A stretch of 64,000 nucleotides of DNA from JAXGPP01 sp040766885. GTDB lineage: Bacteria > Planctomycetota > Planctomycetia > Pirellulales > Thermoguttaceae. The notes under the pieces were generated by a model. That model ran no database searches. It was not told the origin of the DNA and worked only from the letters and a program-made list of their open reading frames with translations. A program made the position numbers and the translations under genes. Where the stretch lies: NCBI GenBank assembly GCA_040766885.1, contig JAXGPP010000001.1, forward strand, positions 248,001-312,000. The letters run 5' to 3'. Shown here one piece after another: positions 9,747-21,700 of the stretch; positions within the stretch are counted from its first letter, which is position 1, and each line of letters begins with the position of its first letter.

Positions 9747-9752
9747 TTCATC

Positions 9753-12700
9753 GTGGCAGGGCTCTTTGGTTGGATAGGCAGACTGTCGGAGACTTCCAGC
9801 CGCCGGGATTGCCGCCGCCGGCATCGTTCCGTGACGCGAACTTCCGGCGACGGGCGGCGCCAATCACGGGTCGAACTGCTGGAACGAAGGCATCTGTTGG
9901 CCATCGCCGCGCCTGGCGATTCATCGCCGGAGCCCTTGTGGCAGACTGTTGGGTTCGATGATGCACTGCCGGAATTGCGCTCGCTTGCCGATACGCCGGG
10001 CGCGAACGGGCATCGGTTGAACATTGGGGAACTTCGCTCTCTACTCGCTCAGGCGCCCCATGAGCGGGCCCCGAATGCCGCCGCTGATGCGTTGGTGATT
10101 GCCATTCCCACGCCAACCGAGGGAGTGGCGCGATTTCGGATTGTCGAATCGCCGATTATGGCGCCGGAACTGGCGGCCAAGTTTCCCACGATCAAGACGT
10201 TCGCCGGGCAGGGCGTCGACGACGCCACCGCCACCATTCGCTGTGACATCACCCCAACCGGCTTCCATGCTCAGGTACTCTCGTCGTCGGGCGGCTACTA
10301 CATCGATCCCTGGCCATCCGGAGGAGCTGATTTCTACGCTAGTTACTATGCGCGAGCAGGGTCGCCGGTTGAGGAGTCCGTACGAGAGTGGCCGGCGACG
10401 GGCGAGGCCGACTTCCTCCCCGGTCCGCCGGCGGCAAACCGCTTGGTCTCGTTCGATGCGCCAGAGCCGTTCAGCAGCGCTCGCTCCGGAACGCAGCTTC
10501 GCACTTATCGGTTGGCGGTCGCCGCCACGGCCGAATACACCGCCTTCCATGGCGGAACCGTCCTGGCGGGGCAGGCGGCCATCGTCACGGCGATCAATCG
10601 CGTGAGTGGGATCTACGAACGGGATCTATCCGTTCGGCTGGAACTCGTGGCGAACAACGACCTATTGGTGTACACGAATGGGTCCACCGATCCGTATACC
10701 AATACGGACCCGAGCGCGCTAGTCACCCAGAATCAAACGAACATCGACGCCGTGATCGGCGACCCGAATTACGACATCGGTCACGTCTTCAGCACAGGAG
10801 GAGGCGGGCTGGCTTATCTGGGGGTCGTTGGATATACGGGGTGGAAGGCGAGGGGGGCGACCGGCATCTCCAATCCCACGGGTGACTCGTTCTACGTCGA
10901 TTACGTCGCCCATGAGATGGGGCACCAGTTCAATGCGCACCACACTTTCAACGTGTCTGACTCGCAGCGCGACGCAACGGCCGCTTACGAGCCGGGTAGC
11001 GGATCGACAATCATGGCCTATGCCGGGCTGTTTGGCGCGAACAACCTGCAGTCCCGCAGCGACGATTACTTCCATTCGAAGAGCTTCGACGAGATCATCA
11101 CTTTTGTCGATACGACAATATCGACGGTTGGCACGCGCACACCCACGGGAAACAACATACCTGTTGTGGACGCCGGTGCCGACTACACCATTCCCGCGCG
11201 GACGCCCTTCGCGCTGACGGCAACAGGAAGCGATCTGGACGGCGATACGCTGACTTACTGCTGGGAAGAGCGCGATCTTGGTCCGGCGCAGTCGCTTTCC
11301 GATCCCGACAATGGCTCCAGCCCGTTGTTCCGCTCCTTTTCGCCAACCACCAGCCCGACGCGATACTTTCCCCGCCTGGCCAATCTGCTTGCCAACACTG
11401 CCTCCATCGGGGAGAAACTGCCGACGACGAACCGCATGTTGAACTTCCGCGTGACGGCCCGCGATAACCGCAGCGGCGGTGGCGGTATCAATACGGACGA
11501 CGTGCAGCTTACCGTGGTCGATACGGGTGCGCCGTTTCAGGTAACCAGCCCGAATTCCGCCGTCACCTGGATGGGCGGCACCACCCAGACCGTCACCTGG
11601 AACGTTGCCGGCACCACGGCAAACGGAATCAACGCGTCCAATGTCGATATCCTTCTGTCAACGGATGGCGGCAACACATTTGCTGTGCTACTGGCCAGTG
11701 ATACTCCCAACGATGGTGCCCAAGACATCGTCGTGCCGAATACTGCTAGCACCACGGCGCGCGTCAAGGTCCAGCCGGTGGGAAACGTCTTCTTCGACGT
11801 TTCAGACTACAACCTCACCGTGCAGCAGGGGCCGAATCACGCCCCCGTGCTCGACCCGTCGGCGATCATGACTCTAGCCTCGATTACAGAGGATGACACG
11901 ACCAACGTCGGAACGCTCGTCTCCGCGATCATTGCCAGCGCCGGCGGAGATCGGATCACCGATCCCGATCCCGGCGCATTGGAGGGGATCGCCGTGACAC
12001 TCGCCGTCAACAGCAACGGTACGTGGCAGTACTCGATTGATGGTGGCGGTTCCTGGCTCTCTTTTGGCGTGGTTGGTGATTCGGCAGCCCGGTTGTTGGC
12101 GTCCGATTCGCAGACTCGCATCCGTTTTGTCCCTGGCGCGAACATCCAGGGCACGATCGATCCCGGAATCCAGTTCCGAGCCTGGGACCGCACGAGCGGC
12201 GTGAACGGCGGCGTGGCCGACACGCTTATCAACGGCGGCGAGACCCCGTTCAGCAGCGAGACCGAAGCGGCGTTAATCACCGTCACCGGTGTGAACGATG
12301 CCCCGATTCTTGATCCGTCGGGCAACATGTCACTCGGGACGATTGCCGAGGACAGCCTTCCTGGCACCGGCACGCTCGTCTCCGCGATCCTCGCCAGCGC
12401 CGGTGGAGAGCGGATCACTGATGTCGACTTGTTTGCCCAAACAGGAATTGCAGTCATCGGTGTCGACAACACGAACGGGACATGGGAGTTCTCAATTGAT
12501 GCTGGCGGATCCTGGTTACCGATTGGCAGCCTGACAGCCGGCGAGGCGAGACTTCTGGCGGCCACCGCTGACACGCGCGTGAGATTTCTACCCAATTCCA
12601 ACTACAGTGGCACGGTCGATCCGGGGCTCACTTTCCGCGCGTGGGACGTGACTGCCGGCGTGAACGGCGGCACAGGCGACGCGAGCACCGGCGGCGGTGC

Positions 12701-15700
12701 GAGCGCATTCAGCCTCGCTACCGAAACGGCCTCGATCACCGTGACGGGTGTGAACGACGCTCCGGTGCTCGACAACACCGGAGATATGAAGTTGGTAGAC
12801 ATCAACGAGGATGATGCTGCCAATCCAGGCACCCGAGTCTCCGAGATCATTTTGAGTGCCGGCGGCGATCGGATCACCGATCCCGATCCGGGGGCTCTGG
12901 AAGGGATTGCGATCAGTGCTGTAGCGGGAGGGACTTGGCAGTACCGTTTGACGGCGACAAGTTCCTGGAAGAGTATCGCACCTGTCTCTTCCAGTTCCGC
13001 GTTGCACTTGGCTGCGGAAAACTACGTCCGATTTGTGCCGCTGGCAAACTTCAGCGGAACAGTCAGCCCTGGCATCACGTTCAGTGCCTGGGATCGGACG
13101 AATTCTGTCGCTGTCGAACAGAAAAGGAGTGTCACTCCGAGCGGTGGAACCACGGCATACAGCGTTGACACGGAAACCGCTTCAATTACGGTTCTCCCTG
13201 GCAACGACGCCCCCGTGTTGAACAACAGCGGCACAATGACGCTGAATCCGATCAACGAAGACGATACGACAAACGGCGGTACGCTCGTTTCGGAAATTAT
13301 CCTCAGCGCGGGAGGCGATCGGATTACCGATATCGATCCGGACGCGCTGGAAGGGATTGCGATCATCGATGCGGACATCGGGTCCGGCTCGTGGCAGTTT
13401 TCCATTGACGGCGGCAGTACTTGGTCCGAAATGCCGCAGCCTTCGGCCTCCGACGCCCGGTTGCTGGCGGCGGATGCGCGGATCAGGTTTGTGCCGGTCG
13501 CCAACTACTTTGGGACAGCGGGCAACGCACTGACATTCCGCGCCTGGGACCAGTCCAGCGGAACCAACGGCGGCACGGCTAACCCCGGTACGGGTGGTGG
13601 CTCGACTGCGTTCAGCACCGCAACTGAGACAGCCGACATCACGGTGAATCCGGTCAATGATGCCCCGGTGTTGAACACGGCGGCCAACCCGGTTCTGCCT
13701 GACGTCCCGGAAGACACGGCGGACCCCGCCGGCCAGTCGCTACCACAGATCGTGCTTGCCGGAACGATCAGCGACGCGGACGGAGCACCAGTGCAGGCCA
13801 TCGCCGTCACCGCGGTCGATGACTTACACGGAACGTGGCAATACCAGGCGGTTGGCGAAACCACTTGGATTAATATCTCCGCATCTCCTGACGCGTCATT
13901 GCTGCTCGATGCCTGGTACAAGATCCGATTCGTGCCTGCACCCGACTTCTTTGGCACCGCCACTTTCACCTTCCGTGCATGGGACAAGTCTGCCGGATTC
14001 GCTGGCGGCACGGCCAACACGACTGTCAACGGTGGTGCGACGCCGTACAGCGTTGACGCCGACACGGCAACCGTCGTTGTCACCCCAGTTAACGATGCGC
14101 CCATCCTGAGCACTGTTGCGAGTCCGCGTCTGACCGACATCCCGGCAAACGTTTTCGACCCGCCGGGAGAAACGATCGGAGCGATTCTCATCGATGGCTC
14201 GATCACCGACCCCGACGGAGTCGCGGTCGAGGCAATCGCCGTCACGGCGGTCGACAACGCCCATGGAACCTGGCAGTACCAACTCGCCGGCCAGAGCACC
14301 TGGGCCAACATCGCCACGTCTGCAACGAACTCGCTGCTGTTGGGAGCGGCGGAGAAGGTCCGCTTCATCCCCGAAGCAGGATGGTTTGGAGAGGCCACTT
14401 TCACTTTCCGGGCGTGGGACCAGAGCGAAGGTGCGGCTGGGAGCCTCGCCGACTCTTCGATTACGGGCGGCACAGCAGCTTTCAGCGCTGACTCGGATAC
14501 GGTCAGCGTCACCGTGTTGCCGGCAGCGCAGAATCAGGCCCCGGTGCTCAATGCGGGCTACGATCCAGTTCTAACGAGCATCGCCGAGGACAACGCTGAC
14601 CCGACCGGGGATACCGTCGCCGCAATCGTCGTCGACGGCTCGATCTCCGATCCCGATGGTGCCGCAATCGAAGCAATTGCGGTAACCGCAGTCGACAGCT
14701 CGCACGGTGTGTGGGAATATCAGTTGAACGGCCAGTCCACTTGGACGGTCCTCATTGCCACGTCAACCAGTTCCCTGCTTCTGGGCCCGGCCGACAAGAT
14801 CCGCTTCGTCCCCGCGCAGGAATTCAGCGGTTCCGCGACATTCACCTTCCGCGCATGGGACCAAAGCACCGGCTCGACCGGCGCAACGGTCGACACGAGC
14901 GTCAACGGCGGGACAACGGCCTTCAGCGCTGCCACTGACATGGCCTCCGTGGCAGTGCTTGGAGCGAATGATGCTCCGATTCTGAATCCCATCGGCGCGA
15001 TGTTCCTGGCGGCCATCGATGAGGACGCCGCGTCCAACGCCGGCACACTCGTTTCAGCGATTATCGACAGCGCTGGCGTCGATCAGATCACCGATGCTGA
15101 TCCCGATGCGGTCGAGGGGATTGCCGTCATTGCAGCCGACAGCACCCATGGTTTCTGGCAGTTCAGTACCGACGGGGGCAGCAACTGGCTGGACATGGGG
15201 AGTCCATCAACGACGGCTGCGCGCCTTCTGGCGGCGGACAGCAGTACCCACGTGCGCTTTGTGCCCAGCGCTGACTTCAGTGGTTTAATCGGCAACGGCC
15301 TCACGTTCGTGGCGTGGGACCGGACCAGCGGTTCAAGCGGCGGCACGGCCGACGCCAGCACACGTGGTGGTGCGACCGCGTTCAGCGAGACAGTGAAAAC
15401 CGCATCGATTGTCGTCAATGCCGTGAACGACGCCCCGCTGCTTGATTCGTCGGGAGACACGTCGCTGGCAACGATCAACGAAGACGACACCAGCAACGCG
15501 GGCACGCTCATATCGGCAATGATTGCCAGTGCTGGTAGCGACCGGATTACCGACGTTGACACAGGCGCTGTCGAAGGTGTCGCAATCACCGGCGCGTCGT
15601 CGGCCTACGGAAGCTGGCAATACTCGACGAATGACGGCAGCAACTGGCACCCGCTCGGCACTCCAACGGTTGCTGCGGCCCGGCTTCTCGCGGCAGACGC

Positions 15701-18700
15701 AAGTACCCGTATCCGCTTTGTGCCCAATACAGACTTCAACGGACCGATCGATGCGGCGATCACTTTCCGTGCCTGGGACGTTACCGCGGGGACCAATGGC
15801 GAAACGGCCGACACAGGCGCGGGCGGCGGCACCTCGGCTTTCAGCGTGAACACCGAGTCGGCATCGATCACGGTTGCGGCGGTGAACGATGCGCCGCTAA
15901 ACACACTACCAGGCTACACCCCCGCGGTGGAAGATACTCCACTCGTCTTTACCGCTCCAAATACTTTTGTGATCAGCGACGTAGATGCCGGGTCAAGCCC
16001 GGTGAAGGTGACGCTCATCGCCGCCTCAGGACTTGTCACGCTCGGCAGCGTGGCCGGCCTGTCGTTCATCGAAGGCGACGGTATCGGCGACTTGACGGCG
16101 GTTTTCACCGGCACGATGGCCGCAATCAATGCGGCGTTCGACGGACTGTCGTTCTCGCCCGATTCGAACTACTCCGGCATTGCGAGCATTCGAATCACGA
16201 CCGACGACCTTGGCAATACCGGTTCCGGTGGCGCAAAGAGCGACACCGATACGCTGAATATTTCCATCGCCGCCATCAACGATGCTCCGGTGATTGTACT
16301 GCCGAGTGCCCAGACAACGGGTGAGGACACGCCCCTGGTGCTTTCGGGGGCCGGCGGGAACTTGATTGCAGTAACCGATATCGACGCCATCACTTATCCG
16401 GTGAGGGTGGCGCTTACGGCTGCCAATGGTGTCATGACGTTGAGTGGAACTTTGGGACTGACATTCACGACCGGCGATGGCACTGCCGATGCGTCAATGG
16501 ACTTCACCGGTGCGTTGGCGAGCGTCAATGTTGCCCTTAACGGTCTGTCTTTTTCTCCGGCCTGGAACTTCGTGGGGACGGCGAGCATCGCAATCACCGC
16601 CAACGATCAAGGCAATACCGGGTCGGGCGGATCGCAGATCGACTCCGACGTCCTCACGATCGCGGTCACGCCAGAAAACGATGCTCCGATCATGAGCGAA
16701 AGCGGCATGATGTCGCTACCGGCGATCGAAGAGGACGAGTACTTCAACTCTGGCGCGCTGGTATCGGCGGTCATCGCCAGCGCGGGTGGTGATCCGATTT
16801 TCGACTACGACGAGGGCGCCCTGGAAGGGATCGCAGTTACGGCGGCAGACAATTCCAATGGCGTCTGGCAGTATTCAATCGACGGTGGAGCGAACTGGAT
16901 CGCATTCGGTCTGCCGGGAAGCCGCTCAGCGCGACTGCTGGCAGCCGATAGCCAGACACGGGTGCGGTTCGTACCCAACGCAGACTTCAACGGCACTATC
17001 AGCGACGGGTTGACCTTCGTCGCGTGGGACCAGACCGACGGCGTCAATGGCGGCGTGGGCGAGACCTGGACTCGCGGAGGCACCACGGCGTTCAGCATTG
17101 GGATCCAGCATGCGTCGATCGTCGTCAACTCGATCAACGACGCACCAGTTCTTGACAACACGGGCAGCATGTCGCTGGTCGCAATCCAGAAAAACGCGTT
17201 CGACAACCCCGGCACCAGCGTGGCAGCGATCATCAATAGCGCTGGTGGGAACCGGATTACCGACGTGGATGCCGGGGCGATCGAAGGCATCGCGGTGACC
17301 GCTGTCGATAACGCGAACGGCACTTGGGAGTTCTCGACGAACGACGGCGACTCGTGGACAGCCTTTGGCGCACCCGTCGAAACAGCGTCCCGGCTCCTGG
17401 CCGCCGACGCTCAGACCCGGGTGCGGTTCGTACCCAGCCCGGATTACATGGGGACGGTGCTTGCGGGAATCATATTCCGCGCGTGGGATCGAACGAGCGG
17501 GGTGAACGGCGGCACGGCTGATGCTTCTTCGCCTGGTGGTACGTCAGCCTTCAGCCTGGCGTTCGAGACGGCGTCGATCGCTGTCGACTCCGGGGCTCAG
17601 ATCCGCGGCGTGAAATGGCTCGATGCCGACGGCGACGGACTGCGCGACGCTGGCGAGTCGGGCCTGGAAGGCTGGACGATCTTCCTCGACAACAACGGCA
17701 ACGGCCTGCTCGACAGCGGCGAGCGCTCCACTGTGACTGCGTCCGACGGCAGCTATGTGTTTCAGGATCTCGATGCCGGGACCTATACGGTCGCCGAGGA
17801 CGTGCGGTGGGGATGGCAGCAGACTTCTCCTCAACCGCAGGTGTTCAGCCAGGTCTCCTTCCCTGCTCCGCTCCAGGCGAGCATTCGAGACAGCCTTCTC
17901 GACGGCACGCCAGATGCCTTCAATACCGGCAATTGGCTGTTGGAACGGTTCAACGGGCCGACCACCTTTCGCGAGTCTCGCGTCGTCGCGGAAATCCCGC
18001 TGGCATCTCTCTCTGGTCGCATTCCCTCACGGGCCTCCGTGAATTTCGAGTTGGGGATCAACAACGGCGCCGGGGCCCAGTACCGCGAGTTCGACGTCTA
18101 TGTCTATGCCGGCAACGGCGTCGCCGCGCTCAGCGACTACACGGCTGCCGGAACAAAGGTCGGCACCGTATCGATCTCTGTCGGGTCAACTGCTCCTCGT
18201 TACAGCCTGGATGTGACCGCCCCGCTGGCCACGCTTGTGGGGAGCGGCACAAGCCATCTGGGGATTCGGCTCGATCCCATCACAGATAACACTTTCGCCA
18301 CGCTTGCCGAGGACTTTGTTCTGAACATCGCTGGTTCGCCCGGCACGCATACGATCAGCGTCGCACTCGGACAGGTGGTGGACAACGCCCATTTCGGCAA
18401 CCACGCGTCACCGGGTGAAATCGCCGGCATCTCCTGGAACGATCTTGACGGCGACGGCCAGCGTGATGGGGGAGAGAACGGAATACCCGGCCAGACGCTC
18501 TTTCTCGATACCAATCGCAACGGAGAGCGCGAGCCGGGTGAGTTGCTCGCCACGACTGCCGCTGATGGAAGTTATCGCTTCACGGGAGTCGAACCGGGCC
18601 TGCATTCAGTTGTCCAGCTGCCACAATATCAATGGCAGCAGACCTCGCCCGCACTCGTCACCGCGGGGAGCGGCATGCTCGGTTCCAGTACGTTCTTCAC

Positions 18701-21700
18701 GAGTGGCACGCTCGTGCGGCCTATGTCGGCCGTCTACAGTCCCGACGGCCGGCAAGTCTATGTGATCGGGGCGACAAACGCCACGCTGGAGGTCTATGCT
18801 CACGACCCAGCCTCCGGCACCTTGAGCTGGCTGCAGACTTTCACCGACGATCAGTCGGGCGTTGACGGGCTGCGGTATCCGCTTTCATTGGCCATAAGCC
18901 CGGATGGCCGCCACATCTATGTGGGTGGAAATACGGACGACGCGATCGCGATTTTCCAGCGGAACACTGCCACCGGCCTGCTCTCTTTTGTCTCCGCGGT
19001 GCGAGACTCCGACCCGCAGATCACCGCCCTTGACTCGATCGTGTCGACGACCGTCAGTCCCGACGGATTGCACGTCTACGCGACGGCTGGATTTAAGAAT
19101 TCGCTGGCGGTCTTTGCCCGCAACGCGACGACCGGTGGACTCACGCTCGTCCAGGTGCTGCACGAAGGCGTTGACGGAGTTGCCGGGTTGAGGCACCCGG
19201 AAACGTCGCTGGTCAGTCCCGATGGCCGCCACGTCTACGTTTCTGCGTCTGACAACGACACGCTGGCCGTGTTCCGCCGGGATCCGGCCACTGGTCAACT
19301 CGCCTTTGTCGAGTTGCTTCGTCAAGACGTCGCCGGCGTGGCGGGGCTCGACAACGTCAAGGAGCTTGCGATCAGCCCTGACGGAAGTCACGTGTATACG
19401 GCGGCATGGTCTGAAAGCGCAATCGGCATCTTCGGCCGCGATGCCGCTACCGGCAGGCTGTCATTCGCCGGAGCGGTCCGCGACGGCGAGTCGGCCGATG
19501 GGTTGCTCTCGGCCAGTTCCGTCGCAGTGAGTCCTGACGGCGGTTACGTCTATGCTACGGGATGGAGCGAAGATGCGGTGTCGGTCTTCCAACGCGACGC
19601 GGTCAGCGGTGGATTGAGCTTCGTCCAGGTTATTCGTGACACGACTGGCGGCCGCCTCGATGGTGCCCGAAGCGTGCGGGTCAGCCCCACGGGGCGCCAT
19701 GTGCTCGCGCTCGGGGAGTACGCGAATTACCAAGTTGTCCTCACCCGGGACGGGCAAACCGCTGCATCGCCCCACCCTGTCCTGGTCAGTGCTGGATCCG
19801 CGGTTGCGGGAATCGACTTCGGCAACGTGGCCATGGCAACCGACCTGACGGTCGTCATCAACCGCACGTCGGTTGCAGAGAATATCGGCGCTGTAGCCGC
19901 CGTCGGCACGGTCATCCGAACGGGAAACCTGGCCCTAGCGCTGGAGGTGACGCTCGCCAGCAGCGACACGAGTGAAGCGATCGTGCCAGCGACGGTGACC
20001 GTCCCAGCTGGCCTCAGCGGGGTCACGTTCAACATCGACGCGGTCAACGACAACATTGTCGACGGGACACAGACAGTCACTATCACGGCTTCAACCGCCG
20101 GCTTTACCCCGGGCGTCAGCACGCTCGATGTGACGGACGATGAAACGCCCGGGTTCACAATTATCGGTGGTCCGACGGTCCTGGTTGCAGAGTCGGGAAC
20201 CTCGGCGTCATTCGATGTCGTGCTTTCCGCTAAGCCTCTCGGCAACGTGGTCATTGCGGTTTCAAGCGGCGACACGGGCGAGGCTTCGGTAAGCACATCT
20301 TCGCTCAATTTCAGTGCCGCAGACTGGAACGTGCCCCAGCGCGTCACCGTGACCGGAATTGACGACGCCATCTGCGACGGCGACCAGAACACGATCATCA
20401 GGCTGTCAATTGACGATGTTCTCTCCGACGATGCCTTCGACGCACTCCCCGATCAGATGGTAGCGGCGGTGACCGTTGACGACGATGTCGCGGCGCTCAC
20501 GCTCACAATCGCGGCAGCATCGATTTCCGAAGGGGCGGGGCCGGGTGCCACCACGGCCACGATCACCCGGAATACCGACCCGACGAACGCCATGGCCGTC
20601 GTGCTGTCGAGCAGCGACGCCAGCGAGGCGGCAGTGCCGGTCTCGGTGACGATCCCCGCCGGTCAGACATCCGTTCAATTCGCAATCGACGCGGTGGACG
20701 ACGCCATTGTTGACGGGATCCAGGCGGTTTCCATCTCGGGAACTGCGGTCCTGTGGAGCAAGGAGACGGTGGACTCAGCCGGAGATGTCGGTGCGTGGGC
20801 GTCGCTAGCTACCGACAGCGCGAATCAGCCGCGGATTGCCTACGAGGACCGAGCCACTCGAGACCTGAAGTACGCGGCTTACTCGGCTGGCGCTTGGAGC
20901 TCGCAGACGGTCGATGGCAGTACGGACATTGTCGGACAATACGCGTCGTTGGTCATCGACTCGCAAGATCGTCCGCATATTGCCTACCAGGACTTCAGCA
21001 ACACGACACTCCGTTACGCGTACTACAACGACACCTCATGGCAACTGGAGACGGCCGATACAAATTCCTACCTCCAGCTCTCGCTGGCGGTCAACGACGA
21101 AAACCGGCCGCTGATCAGTGCTTTCAATCACAACACCTTCGACCTGAACTTGGCGGAACGCGGCGCCACGGGCTGGAGCGTCACCACCCTGAGCGAGCCG
21201 AAGCAATCGGGCTACCATACATCGCTCGCTCTGGATGCCGCCGGCAACCCCTGGATCAGCTACTTCAACGTGACTGATTCCCAGTTGATGCTCGCCAAAC
21301 GGATATCCGGCGTCTGGCAGTTTGAGACGATTGATTCCGGCTCGTCATTCCGGTTCACTTCGCTTGAACTCGACTCGCTCGGTCGGCCTCACGTCAGTTA
21401 CTACGACGTGACGCGCGGCGACATCAAATATGCCTACTACGATGGCTCGTCCTGGCAGCGAACGACGATCGACAGCGTGGGAACATTGGATGCCTACACA
21501 TCGCTGGAGTTGGATGCCACGGATCGCCCGTCGATCGGCTACAGTAGTTCAGGCGGTGTGAGGTTCGCCACCTTCGACGGCGCCCGCTGGACGATGGAGT
21601 TGGTCGCCAGTGGGGCGTCATACCCGTCGTTGGCGATCAACAGCGACGGCATAGCGAGGATCGCCTATTATGACACCGCTGCAAAGGACCTGGTGCTCGC

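Larger units (their letters stand above)
8654..9752. promoter_or_regulatory. 1.1 kb non-coding region between the exosortase operon and the giant gene, with repeated TTGCGCAA palindromes
   Basis: No supportable gene is seen here; open frames on either strand lack ribosome sites or recognisable protein. Perfect TTGCGCAA palindromes occur at 8975-8982, 9170-9177 and 9234-9241, with a near-match (TCGCGCAA) at 8907-8914. An A+T-rich patch runs from about 9125 to 9310 in otherwise GC-rich DNA and is a likely promoter area. Hairpins lie at 8744-8774 and 8882-8899. The same palindrome occurs upstream of the PEP-CTERM gene at 27906. A shared operator for a regulator, possibly the neighbouring FixJ-like protein, is inference. 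No sigma-54 type -24/-12 element with correct spacing was found. Confidence 0.5.

Noticed and set aside
11835..17586. Tandem repeats considered as a CRISPR or mobile array
   Set aside because: Repeats are protein modules of about 450 bases in one open frame, without short direct repeats and spacers.
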